Source of the DNA: an uncultured Clostridia bacterium | Lineage (GTDB): Bacteria; Bacillota; Clostridia; Christensenellales; Borkfalkiaceae | Direction: 5' to 3' | Assembly (NCBI GenBank): GCA_947629665.1 | Contig: CANREJ010000011.1 | Location: forward strand, 1 to 45,983 | DNA length: 45,983 bases | In this document: piece after piece, positions 14,393 to 23,178 of the stretch | Numbering within the stretch: the stretch's first letter is position 1 | Layout of the letters: each line of letters starts with the position of its first letter | Program-made: the position numbers and the translations under genes | The notes under the pieces: model-generated | The model's database searches: none | What the model was told of the DNA's origin: nothing | The model's input: the letters and a program-made list of their open reading frames with translations, nothing else

Positions 14393-17374
14393 TTACGCGG
14401 TCTTTTCAGTAATGGTTATCTTCTTTGAAGTTATGTCAATGGATACGGTGTATGTACCCTCGGCTTGGAAGTACAAATCGCCTTTATTTGCAACCTTGTT
14501 GGTGCTTGCAGAGCTGTCCAAATCGCCGAGCCAATCTTTTACGCCACCCAAAACAGAGCCGTAAACAACTTTTATTTTAAGTATTCCGTCCGTGCCCAAG
14601 TCGCTAGTGTAGTACTCGGTAACATTTGTTACTACTAAATCTACCGACAGAACGTTGCCATCTCCAACCAATTTAGGGGATTTTGCAGTAATGGTGTAAG
14701 CAACCTTTTCGCCGTCGATATAAAGCGAACCCGCAATATAATATGTAAGTTTTTCATACTCAACGGTTTTGGCCTCTACGTTGAACTTAACAAAGTATTC
14801 GCCTGCGGGAAGGTTGCCGTCGCCTACGGGATATTCCTTGTTGCCGTCGTACTTGTCAATGAGCTTTAAGGGCTTTTCGCCGTCAACGGTTATATATCCC
14901 GTCCACGCTTCCGTACCCGCAGTCATCTTTGTTTCGGTCGTGCCGAGCACAAAGTACATATCGTTGGGGTTTGCAAGGGGTTCAACCGTGTAAGTAAGAA
15001 CTTCATGACCCTGCCCTTCATTGGTGTTGAGCGTAAGCACATAATCGCCGCTTACAGCAACTTTTATATTTGTGCCGTCTGCAACAAGGCTGCCGTTACC
15101 GCCCGATACCTTATCAAAAGCAATCTCAGGCTGAGCCCACTCATATACGCCTAAAATCTTAAATACGTTACCTGCAAAAAGTCTTATGGAAATGGTGAAT
15201 ATGTTGTCGGTAGGATGATCGTTAGAATGGGTAAGCATCATTTCCTTATTTTCGGGATTCCATTCTTTACCCTCTCCATCGTGTCCGCTTACTTTGCCTA
15301 CAAGGTGATAGTCATTCCCAAATTGATCTATTGCGCGCCAATGAGCGTAAACGGTTTGGGTTGCGGTTACAACCGTGTCGGCGTCAAACTTTGTGCCCTC
15401 TTCGGCAGCCGTGTACCAGCCGAGGAAGTAATATCCTTTGCGCGTGGGCTCGGCGGGAAGAGTTACAAGATGGCTCTCGCTGTCGGCGGTTTTTTCCACA
15501 TCTGCGGGTTTGCTTGCATAATCCGCATCTTCGGCGCCGTAGTTATAGTTGAAAGTTACCGTTGCGTCCTCTTGTATTTGGGAATTATCTATCCAATGTG
15601 CGTAAAGGACGGTGTCTGCCGTTATAGCAGTGTCAAAATCGAACTTTGTGCCCTCTTCGGCAGCAGTATACCAGCCGTCGAAGGTAAAGCCGGTGCGGTC
15701 GGGGTCGGGCGTGGGCTTTGTAGCCTTTGTGCCGGAAGTTATCGTCTGCGCGGCGGGTGCGCCCGTTGCGTCGGTGTAGTTGAGGTTGAAAGTTACCGTT
15801 ACTTCGTGCACTACTTCGGCAACGGTTATCGCCTTGGTTGCGGGGTCGAAAGTTACGGTGTATTCGCCTGCCTCATGGAAGAAGTAATTTGCGTCGCCCT
15901 TGTCGCCGATGCCGTAGTCAGCTTTACGTCCGCCGAGAACAGTACCGTAAACTACCTTTATTGCAAATATGGCGTTGTCACCCTCGGTAGCAAGCCATTT
16001 GTAGTCGCTGGTGCCGTCGACAACTTTTGAAACGTCGGTTACGTTGACGGTTGCAACGTATTTGCCGTCGGACTCCGTCATGATGGGAGTGAGGTCTTTA
16101 ACTATTACAAAGTTCTGGATATGATTGTCGCCGTCTACAAACGTGCCATATACATAGTATTCGCACTTTTCATACTTAACTTCGTCCGTTTCGGGATTGT
16201 AGGTAAACGCCCAATCGCCGGCTGAAATCTCGATGTCGTTACCCATACCGTCGGGATAGTAATTGCCACCCAACTTATTGAAAAGTTTTAATTGCTCATT
16301 CTTGGTTACGGTTATAGTTCCGCTCCAAATGCCCGTTGTGGAATCCTCGGTGAGCTTCCACTCGTCGCCCATAGTCTCACTCCAACCGTTCATGGAACCG
16401 ATGAAGTATATGTCGTGCGCGCCTGCTTTTATGGTTACGGAATTGTCCGCGCCGTTGTAGGTTACGGTGTAAACGCCCGCGGGAACAAGGTTGTATTCGT
16501 CGTTTTCATTGATGCCCGTCTTGTACGCGTCCGATGTATCGATATACACTTGCTTTATGTTGTTATCGTCGGGAACTTCGTTGCGCACGCCCAACATGGC
16601 GTACTCGGTACCCGCCGCGCCCGTCGCGTCGTACTTGCAGTCTGCGGCGGTGATTTCAACCGTGCCGCGCCATATTTCGCCGTTCGCGGTCATGTGGTTG
16701 GTTGCAAGAACTTTCTCGTCGAAACCGAAGTCGTTGAAACTGCCCACAAGGTACATGTCGGACTGGGGCTTCAAATCTTCAAGTTTTTCCCAGGTAACCT
16801 TTGTATCCGCTTCACCGTCGGGATAGGTGTGCAGACTGAATTTATATTTGCCGTCGTGGCCGAGTTCAAGGGTTATATTGCCGCCGTAGCCGCCGCCCTC
16901 GTAAAATACCACTTCGCCGTCGGCGTTTTTGCTCACGGGACCCTTGGCGTTTGCGTCGCCGTTGGAGTAGCCGCCTTCAAGTACTTCATAGGGAGTTACC
17001 GCGCTGAAACTTATTTCGCCGGTATAGCTGTTGTCGTGAACAATCTTAAATTCATCGCGCGCATACATGTCTATGGTGATTGTAAACACGTTGTGGTCCG
17101 CGCTTTCGTCCCTTACAAGGGGTAAGCAGGGATTTGTTTCAGACCATCCGTTCTGCTTTAAATCGCCTGCGCCTTTGCCTGCGAGATAGTACTCGGTTTC
17201 GTCCAATGTGTAGTCTGCGGTGGTGCCGCCACCGCCGCCTTCACCGCCACCGCCGCCACCGCCTGTGCCGCCGGCATCGGGGTTGTTGCCTTTATTGCAG
17301 GCTATGGCGAATGTGCCAAGCGCTGCCGCCATGGCGCCTGTAAGTAACAGCGCCAATAATTTTTTTGCCTTCAT
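14393..17374 (-). CDS. Surface lipoprotein with SusE/F-like glucan-binding modules and two InlB B-repeats
   Basis: The 993-aa exported lipoprotein has lipobox AIAC followed by a glycine-rich linker. No catalytic domain is visible. Several modules begin with patterns resembling SusE/SusF-type starch-binding domains: YYLAGKGAGDLKQNGW, MYLVGSFNDFGF, DIYFIGSMNGWSE and YHLVGKVSG. Two InlB B-repeats (Listeria-Bacteroides type) sit in the middle, each with GWYTAAEEGTKFD and YAHW. The module ending KVVYG.VLGG appears both before and after them, so part of the protein is an internal duplication. I take the ATG at 17374, six bases after GGAGG. An in-frame TTG at 17386 would overlap that site. The neighbouring surface pullulanase suggests the protein holds starch or pullulan at the cell. 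Binding is inferred. Confidence 0.8.
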   Translation of the reverse strand: MKAKKLLALLLTGAMAAALGTFAIACNKGNNPDAGGTGGGGGGGEGGGGGTTADYTLDETEYYLAGKGAGDLKQNGWSETNPCLPLVRDESADHNVFTITIDMYARDEFKIVHDNSYTGEISFSAVTPYEVLEGGYSNGDANAKGPVSKNADGEVVFYEGGGYGGNITLELGHDGKYKFSLHTYPDGEADTKVTWEKLEDLKPQSDMYLVGSFNDFGFDEKVLATNHMTANGEIWRGTVEITAADCKYDATGAAGTEYAMLGVRNEVPDDNNIKQVYIDTSDAYKTGINENDEYNLVPAGVYTVTYNGADNSVTIKAGAHDIYFIGSMNGWSETMGDEWKLTEDSTTGIWSGTITVTKNEQLKLFNKLGGNYYPDGMGNDIEISAGDWAFTYNPETDEVKYEKCEYYVYGTFVDGDNHIQNFVIVKDLTPIMTESDGKYVATVNVTDVSKVVDGTSDYKWLATEGDNAIFAIKVVYGTVLGGRKADYGIGDKGDANYFFHEAGEYTVTFDPATKAITVAEVVHEVTVTFNLNYTDATGAPAAQTITSGTKATKPTPDPDRTGFTFDGWYTAAEEGTKFDFDTAITADTVLYAHWIDNSQIQEDATVTFNYNYGAEDADYASKPADVEKTADSESHLVTLPAEPTRKGYYFLGWYTAAEEGTKFDADTVVTATQTVYAHWRAIDQFGNDYHLVGKVSGHDGEGKEWNPENKEMMLTHSNDHPTDNIFTISIRLFAGNVFKILGVYEWAQPEIAFDKVSGGNGSLVADGTNIKVAVSGDYVLTLNTNEGQGHEVLTYTVEPLANPNDMYFVLGTTETKMTAGTEAWTGYITVDGEKPLKLIDKYDGNKEYPVGDGNLPAGEYFVKFNVEAKTVEYEKLTYYIAGSLYIDGEKVAYTITAKSPKLVGDGNVLSVDLVVTNVTEYYTSDLGTDGILKIKVVYGSVLGGVKDWLGDLDSSASTNKVANKGDLYFQAEGTYTVSIDITSKKITITEKTA

Positions 17375-17402
17375 TTTTGCCTCCAAAAATTTAAATTTTA
17401 AG

Positions 17403-17584
17403 GTAAAGACGTGTTCCGGGCGTCTTTACGCAAATTGCCTTAGTTTATGCGGGGCCACGCCCCGCCCGCGCGGCCATGCCGCGCAAAAATTGATACACGT
17501 GTATTGAATTTTTAAACTTCATTGGGCCGTGTCAACGGCCGTATGTGAGAGGGGTCCCCCGCGGCTTGTATACCAAGCCGCGGG
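17403..17584. promoter_or_regulatory. Cluster of six stem-loops between the pullulanase and the 993-aa lipoprotein gene
   Basis: Within ~180 bp there are GTAAAGACG/CGTCTTTAC (17403-17429), GCGGGGC/GCCCCGC (17449-17465), GCGCGGC/GCCGCGC (17468-17484), the palindrome ATACACGTGTAT (17493-17504), GGCCGT/ACGGCC (17525-17540) and CCCGCGGCTTG/CAAGCCGCGGG (17558-17584). The last lies just beyond the pullulanase stop. None has a clear leftward T run, and no promoter is obvious, so the two genes may be co-transcribed with processing or attenuation here. Confidence 0.65.
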
Positions 17585-17592
17585 TTCTTTAA

Positions 17593-20316
17593 TTATGCCG
17601 CCTTGTATTTGTATACGTAGCAGCTTATGGGGGTTATTTGTTGTGTGCCCGACAAACCGCTCTCTCTCGCAGTCGCACCGGCGTGTGTGCCGTCGATATA
17701 AAGATCCCACGTGCCTTCGGGAAGAGCGAGATTGTGCGCCGTTGTGCCCGCATTGTAGACAACAAGCACTTTTTCGCCGTTGGGGTTCCCGATTGTGAAC
17801 GCCACGAACGCGCCGTCTTTTGCCACTATCTTGCAGGTGTCCGCCGTAATTTCGGCAAGGCGGAGCGTAGGGCACGACCTGCGGAAGGCTATAAGGCCCT
17901 TATAGTATTGCATCATTTGATATTCGGGTGAATTGTCGGTGAGCAAATCCCACTTCAAATTGTTGACTTCGTCCGAAGCGTTGTAGCTGTTTTCGTTGTA
18001 ACTGCCGTCCTCGTTTATCTTGGCGCGGAGCATTTCCTCGCCCGCCTGCATGAACGGCACGCCCAGCGAAGTCTGCACTATGGCCGCCGACAATCTGTTT
18101 TTGGCAAGGCGGGTTTGAAGTGTGGACGCGTCTGTGCCGTCTACATAGCAAATCCTGTCCCAAAGGGTGTTATTGTCGTGCGCGGAGCAGTAATTTACAA
18201 CGTTTGTGGGGCTTGCGGAACTCCAACTTGCGCTGTAACCGCTGAACGCCGCGTTTGCAAAGCCGCCCTGCGCGCCGAAGAGCACGCGGCCGAGGTAGTC
18301 GGCCTTGGCGCCCGTTGCAAAACCCGTATCCTTTATATCGAATACAGAGCCCTTTATGCCGTCGCGGATAACGTCGTTGAACATTGCCACGCCGTTTTTG
18401 TTGTTGCCGTTGAGCTTGCCTATGTTGTCGAGCTTGGCCTGGTCATCGCCCGAAAGGGTGGAAGTACCGCCCGTCCAGCCCTCGCCGTAAATGAGAGCGT
18501 TGGGGTTTTTGGCGTGAACGGTTTGCTCTACTTTTTGCATGGTTTCGATATCGTGCAGACCCATGAGGTCGAAGCGGAAACCGTCGAGGTGATACTCGTC
18601 AAGCCAATAATTTACCGAGTCCACAATAAACTTGCTTACCATGGTGCGCTCGGAAGCCGTTTCGTTGCCGCAACCGGAACCGTTGGAAAGCACGCCGTTG
18701 TTGTATCTGTAATAATAGTTGGGAACAATTTTAGTGAAGTTGGAATCGGCCGAATATGTGTGGTTGTAAACCACGTCCATAATTACGCCTATGCCCGCCT
18801 TGTGCAGGGCCTGTACCATTTGCTTGTACTCGTTTACGCGCACCTCGCCCCTGGAAGGATCGGATGAGTAACTGCCCTCCGGCACGTTGTAGTTCTGCGG
18901 GTCGTAGCCCCAGTTGAACGAAGCGTCGGGGTTGGACTCGTCCACGGACGCGTAGTCGTACGAAGGCAGAAGGTGAACGTGGGTTATGCCAAGCTCTTTG
19001 AGATAGTCTATGCCCACGGGCTTGCCCGCCGCGTTTGTTAGCCCCGTCTTGGTGAACGCAAGATATTTGCCGCGCTCGGCGTCCGTAAGTCCGCTTATCT
19101 TATTGGAAAAGTCGCGCACGTGAATCTCCCAGATGTTGGCGTCGGTGTAGTTTTCAATCTTGTAGCCGTCGTCAATCGTGAGTTTGTCGTCCGCCCAACC
19201 CTCAGGGTCGGTCTTGTCGAGGTCTATTATCATGCCGCGCAGACCGTTCGTTCCCGCCGAGCGGGCATACGGATCTACCGCCTCCTGTGTGCCTGTGGAG
19301 GTGGTTACGGTGTAAGTATAGTATTTGCCAACATAGTTTTCTTTGCCCTTGCTGTCGAGGCGCGCGCCGGCGTAGCTCCAAACGCCCTTTGCGCCCTTTG
19401 TAAGCGCAAGGTGAGTTTTGCTTTGGCCCCATACGCCGTCGTCGTAGATATTCAGCACAACCTTGCTTGCAGTAGGCGCCCAGAGGCGGAACGTAACTTC
19501 CGTTTCGCCTATATCTACGCCCAGGTCGCCGTTATAGGTGTAATCGTTTTCAAACGTCTCGCTCGAAAAATATGTGGAGGGCACAACGCCGACCGGGTCG
19601 TATCCTTCGATATTCAGCGTGTACGTCTTGGAAATATCGATATCTTCGTTTGTAATAATAACGTTTTTGTTGGTGATGGACTTGTACGCCAATTCATTGC
19701 CGTCCGCGTCAAGCAGGCGCACGTTCTTTAACGTGTTTACAAGAATCTTGGGGTCGCTCATCGTAACCTGGATATGGCGCAGGTCTGTAACGTCCGCAAG
19801 AGCTATGTAACGCACAAGCTGCAATGTTTCGCCGCCGTCGTCGCTTTCGTATGCGCTGCCGTCGCCCGACTTGGTGTAAATTACGGTACTCTCCCCGCGG
19901 AGGGTTACCCACCTGTCGGCGTCGGTGCCGTCTTTCGCCACGCCTTCCCACGACGAACCGCCCGGCACGGCGCAGTTGGTCCTGATTATAAACCCAACCT
20001 TCGTAGTCGCTTCGGGCACGTTGAGAATTACTTTGCCGCCGTACGCGCACGGATGGAATAACAGCGCAACTGCGTCGGCGTTGTCATACCACATCCAAAC
20101 GTCGCAGTCCTCGTAATTGCCCGAACTGCGGTTCCAATAGATTGTCAGCTGGCGCTGCCCTTCGGGGATTTCGAGAGTGTACTCTTCCCCCTCCTGCTGT
20201 CCGCCGCCTGTTTCTCCGCCGGCTTCCCCGCCCGTATCCGCGGGAGCGCACGCGCCGAAAACAAACAGCATTGAGAACAGTACGCAAAATACTGCCCACA
20301 GTAGCTTTTTCTTCAT
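17593..20316 (-). CDS. pulA: Surface lipoprotein type I pullulanase with CBM41 (GH13)
   Basis: This exported debranching enzyme would cut alpha-1,6 links of pullulan and amylopectin at the cell surface. Domains in order: lipoprotein signal with lipobox FGAC, a Gly/Glu-rich linker, a CBM41 glucan-binding domain (QLTIYWNR...DVWMWY), an intermediate beta region, a CBM48 domain (VTFRLWAPTASKVVLNIY), the FNWGYDP hallmark near residue 465, and GH13 regions DVVYNH near 512, GFRFDLMG near 575, YGEGW near 610 and SAHDNNTLWD near 711. Length is 907 aa. I take the ATG at 20316 after GGAGG rather than the in-frame TTG at 20328. Its promoter carries the same operator boxes as malQ. It differs from the cytoplasmic pullulanase by its signal and CBM41. 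Confidence 0.94.
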   Translation of the reverse strand: MKKKLLWAVFCVLFSMLFVFGACAPADTGGEAGGETGGGQQEGEEYTLEIPEGQRQLTIYWNRSSGNYEDCDVWMWYDNADAVALLFHPCAYGGKVILNVPEATTKVGFIIRTNCAVPGGSSWEGVAKDGTDADRWVTLRGESTVIYTKSGDGSAYESDDGGETLQLVRYIALADVTDLRHIQVTMSDPKILVNTLKNVRLLDADGNELAYKSITNKNVIITNEDIDISKTYTLNIEGYDPVGVVPSTYFSSETFENDYTYNGDLGVDIGETEVTFRLWAPTASKVVLNIYDDGVWGQSKTHLALTKGAKGVWSYAGARLDSKGKENYVGKYYTYTVTTSTGTQEAVDPYARSAGTNGLRGMIIDLDKTDPEGWADDKLTIDDGYKIENYTDANIWEIHVRDFSNKISGLTDAERGKYLAFTKTGLTNAAGKPVGIDYLKELGITHVHLLPSYDYASVDESNPDASFNWGYDPQNYNVPEGSYSSDPSRGEVRVNEYKQMVQALHKAGIGVIMDVVYNHTYSADSNFTKIVPNYYYRYNNGVLSNGSGCGNETASERTMVSKFIVDSVNYWLDEYHLDGFRFDLMGLHDIETMQKVEQTVHAKNPNALIYGEGWTGGTSTLSGDDQAKLDNIGKLNGNNKNGVAMFNDVIRDGIKGSVFDIKDTGFATGAKADYLGRVLFGAQGGFANAAFSGYSASWSSASPTNVVNYCSAHDNNTLWDRICYVDGTDASTLQTRLAKNRLSAAIVQTSLGVPFMQAGEEMLRAKINEDGSYNENSYNASDEVNNLKWDLLTDNSPEYQMMQYYKGLIAFRRSCPTLRLAEITADTCKIVAKDGAFVAFTIGNPNGEKVLVVYNAGTTAHNLALPEGTWDLYIDGTHAGATARESGLSGTQQITPISCYVYKYKAA

Positions 20317-20371
20317 TTTTGCCTCCAAAATTGCCTTTATTTTTGTTTTTTTTATTTTTGTTCCTAAACTA

Positions 20372-20480
20372 TTTTCGGTTGTTTTCGAAAATTATTATAT
20401 CACATTTTCGAAATATGTCAAGTGGTATTGTAACTATTTTTCAAAAAATGTTAAATATTTTACTGCGGTTTTTTCGAAAA
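20372..20480 (-). promoter_or_regulatory. Surface pullulanase promoter with TTTTCGAAAA operator boxes
   Basis: Leftward, TTGACA (20416-20421) and TATAAT (20394-20399) are 16 bp apart and perfect. TTTTCGAAAT lies in the spacer (20405-20414) and TTTTCGAAAA just after the -10 (20382-20391), centres 23 bp apart, the same layout as malQ. A further perfect TTTTCGAAAA sits upstream at 20471-20480, and a half-like TTTTCGG at 20372-20378. The distal box could support DNA looping by a tetrameric LacI-type protein. Confidence 0.82.
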
Positions 20481-20562
20481 CTTATTTACGCCTTATAAGA
20501 CAGACAAATGGGTTATAAGATTTTTTTATGGGGCGGAAATGGGATTTTAAATATTTCACGGC

Positions 20563-20597
20563 AAAACAAAAGAGCCGGGGAATTTAATCCCGGCTCC
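20563..20597 (-). terminator. Intrinsic terminator after the 835-aa membrane protein gene
   Basis: GAGCCGGG (20572-20579) and CCCGGCTC (20589-20596) form an 8-bp GC-rich stem with a 9-nt loop. Read leftward it is followed by TTTTGTTTT. It closes the giant-protein operon ~65 bp after the last stop. Confidence 0.85.
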
Positions 20598-20662
20598 CGG
20601 TCTTTATTTTTCGAGCTTTTTTGTAATGCTTTTTATGGGTGAATAAACTTTTATGTTTTCGC

Positions 20663-23170
20663 TTATTTCTGCTCCGTCTGCGGACGGCGGTTTACCTTGC
20701 ACAGCGGCTTTAACGGAAGATGCAATTTGCTCGGCGAAATCTTGGCATTATCCACCACAATCACCTCTTGCGGGGGATTGTCGGGCGTTATGTAGAGCGC
20801 AATCTCGCCTTTTTCCCACGTCTGCCCATCGGGGTCGAACCAATATACCTTTCTTCCGCGGCGGCGGAACATAACACCAACAACTTCGATGCCATCCTCA
20901 TCATCCGCTTCTTCTTCATAGGATTGCAAATTGTCCAGCTCCTGTGCAGACAGTTCCTCAACCGCGAATTCTTCCGCCGGCTCTTCGACGGGCGCTTGGG
21001 GCGCAATTTCCTCTTCGGCAGGTTGCTCGTACTCCGCCGCTTCCTCAACTGCGGGTTCTTCCGCCGGTTCTTCGACGGGCGCTTGGGTCGCAATTTCCTC
21101 TTCGGCAGGTTGCTCGTACTCTGCCGCTTCCTCAACCGCGAATTCTTCCGCCGGCTCTTCGACGGGCGCTTGGGTCGCAGTTTCCTCTTCGGCGGGTTGC
21201 TCGTACTCTGCCGCTTCCTCAACTGCGGGCTCTTCCGCCGGTTCTTCGACGGGCGCTTGGGGCGCAATTTCCTCTTCGGCAGGTTGCTCGTACTCCGCCG
21301 CCTCCTCAACTGCGGGCTCTTCCGCCGGCTCTTCAACGGGCGCTTGGGTCGCAATTTCCTCTTCGGCAGGTTGCTCGTACTCCGCCGTTTCCTCTGCTAC
21401 GGGCTCTTCCGCCGGCTCTTCGTCGGGCACTTGGGGCGCAATTTCCTCTTCGGCAGGTTGCTCGTACTCCGCCGTTTCCTCTGCTACGGGTTCATCCCCG
21501 GCGGTGTCGGAAAGCGCCTGCTCTTGCCCTGCCGATGAAAGCTCGGCCTGTTTGCGTTCTTCAAAAAACGCTTCCTGATTCTTATCCTTTATGTTTCGCT
21601 TGATAAGCCCCTTGTTGATAAGCTCGACCAAGCCCTCGTAAGGAAGATAATAGTCTACCGATTCGCGTTCGAATTTTTCGGCCTGTACAAACCCCGCTAC
21701 TATACCTATAAGTTCCTTTGCATATTTTGCACGCTTGGAATTCTTAATGCGGTAGAGACAAGGCGTATCGGCATAAGATGCGTTGTCCTCAACGCTTTCA
21801 ACCTTATACTTTGAATCCATAAGCGAATTGGGGTCGATGGGCAAGTAAAGGCAGAGCGTATTGCCGCGGAAAGATATCTTTGCAAAAGATTCTCTTCCAA
21901 AATTATAGCTTTCACGTTTCCAGCTCATTCTGGCGTGTACGCGCTTATAGGATAAAAGCTCGTTTTTAATATCTGTGTACCAGCCTTTGATTTCGTTTTC
22001 GGACTGGATCATTCTTGCAGTAAAGCTCTTATCATAGCGTAACACGCCGCCCTCAAAGGATTCCTCATCAATCTGTACCCCTGTATTTACAGCGGGACCG
22101 GCGGCGGCAACCTCGGAGGGAGTAACAGGAGTAACGGTTATATTGCAGATATGGCGGCTTTCCGAGAGTGTTCCGGCAGTTATATCGTAGCCATCGGGGA
22201 CGCCGAAAAGTTTAACGGTATATTCCCCCGGAAGGGCAGATATGGTTGCGGCTCCGCTTTCCACGTTTACGGCATTGCCTATCTGCGTTTCTCCGTTATA
22301 CAGAGCTATCTGCATTGCAGGAAGTCCGTCGGGAGCGGTAACAACCACATTATATTCCACCTCTTCCTCCGGCGCAGTTTCAATTACGTCGCTTGTAGTG
22401 GCAACAATTTCATCCTCCGGCTCTTCATGTGCGATTTCCGTTATTTTAACCGAGGCTTCGAGCGATGTCGCCGAGAGTACTCCGCTTTCCACTATGAAGC
22501 CTTCCGGCAACCCAAAAATCTTTATGGTGTAATCGCCCGGCTCGGCTGAAATCTTTGCACAACCGTCCGTCAAGGCAATAGCCGAGCCTATTTGATTTTC
22601 GCCGTTGAAAAGAGCCACCTGTAACACCGGCAAATTGTCGGGCGCCTCTACGTTCACGGTATACTCTACCTTTTCGGGTTCGGGTTGACTTTCAGGCACA
22701 TACCTTATTTCATAAGGCGATACCGAAACGTCGGGTTTGGGTTCAACCTGCACGTCCGCAACATGATTTTCGGCAGATACCACGCCTGCGGTAAAATCAT
22801 AATTTTCAGGCAACCCGAAAACCTTTATAGTGTAGTCGCCGGGTACGGCAAGGATTGTTGCGGCGCCGTCCTGCACAGGCACCGCCAAGCCTATTTGATT
22901 ACTGCCGTTATAAAGAGCAACTTGCATGGCAGGCAGGTTTTCCGGTCCGTGCAGGACAATACCGTACTCCACCTTTTCGGGCTCTTCGGCAGTCTGGACG
23001 ACGGCAGTTACCGTCTTATTCTTGCCTATGCGGCGGAGGAGTATTCCAAACACAATGACCATAAACAATGTTATGCACACAATTGCAAACAGCAGCCAGA
23101 AAAGCGCTGTTTCCAATGTCCAGGGAAGTTCCCATGAGCCTATTGTAATTGTTGATTCCAGAATGTTCAT
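20663..23170 (-). CDS. Single-span membrane protein with three Ig/prealbumin-like repeats and a Glu/Pro-rich tandem repeat
   Basis: The 835-aa protein has no signal peptide. One transmembrane helix (residues ~22-45) is followed by RRIGKNK, so by the positive-inside rule the long C-terminal part should be cytoplasmic. Three similar beta repeats follow (about 70-145, 165-245, 270-350), each with a PENLPAMQVALYN-like strand and a GDYTIKVFGLPE-like strand, recalling prealbumin/SpaA-type folds. A compact domain at ~370-525 starts near LRYDKSF and includes LLSYKRVHARMSWKRE and TLCLYLPIDP. I cannot name it. Then come six 29-aa acidic repeats (~560-735) and a short C-terminal beta domain with RKVYWFDPDGQTWEKG. 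The ribosome site AAGGTAGG overlaps the stop of the giant gene eight bases upstream, so the two are coupled. Function is unknown. Confidence 0.8.
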   Translation of the reverse strand: MNILESTITIGSWELPWTLETALFWLLFAIVCITLFMVIVFGILLRRIGKNKTVTAVVQTAEEPEKVEYGIVLHGPENLPAMQVALYNGSNQIGLAVPVQDGAATILAVPGDYTIKVFGLPENYDFTAGVVSAENHVADVQVEPKPDVSVSPYEIRYVPESQPEPEKVEYTVNVEAPDNLPVLQVALFNGENQIGSAIALTDGCAKISAEPGDYTIKIFGLPEGFIVESGVLSATSLEASVKITEIAHEEPEDEIVATTSDVIETAPEEEVEYNVVVTAPDGLPAMQIALYNGETQIGNAVNVESGAATISALPGEYTVKLFGVPDGYDITAGTLSESRHICNITVTPVTPSEVAAAGPAVNTGVQIDEESFEGGVLRYDKSFTARMIQSENEIKGWYTDIKNELLSYKRVHARMSWKRESYNFGRESFAKISFRGNTLCLYLPIDPNSLMDSKYKVESVEDNASYADTPCLYRIKNSKRAKYAKELIGIVAGFVQAEKFERESVDYYLPYEGLVELINKGLIKRNIKDKNQEAFFEERKQAELSSAGQEQALSDTAGDEPVAEETAEYEQPAEEEIAPQVPDEEPAEEPVAEETAEYEQPAEEEIATQAPVEEPAEEPAVEEAAEYEQPAEEEIAPQAPVEEPAEEPAVEEAAEYEQPAEEETATQAPVEEPAEEFAVEEAAEYEQPAEEEIATQAPVEEPAEEPAVEEAAEYEQPAEEEIAPQAPVEEPAEEFAVEELSAQELDNLQSYEEEADDEDGIEVVGVMFRRRGRKVYWFDPDGQTWEKGEIALYITPDNPPQEVIVVDNAKISPSKLHLPLKPLCKVNRRPQTEQK
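20969..21490 (-). repeat. Six tandem 87-bp repeats inside the 835-aa membrane protein gene
   Basis: Each unit encodes 29 residues built around EYEQPAEEE and QAPVEEPAEE. The units differ by a few substitutions, mostly P/T after IA and P/F or V/A at the unit start. A seventh partial unit (FAVEE) precedes the C-terminal domain. Near-identity at DNA level suggests recent copy-number change by slippage. Confidence 0.92.
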
Positions 23171-23178
23171 AAATTTAC

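Noticed and set aside
20720-21603. Overlapping open frames in several phases across the 87-bp repeats
   Set aside because: A tandem repeat whose unit is a multiple of three with no stop gives open frames in most phases; only the minus frame has a start signal, a membrane helix and a terminator.
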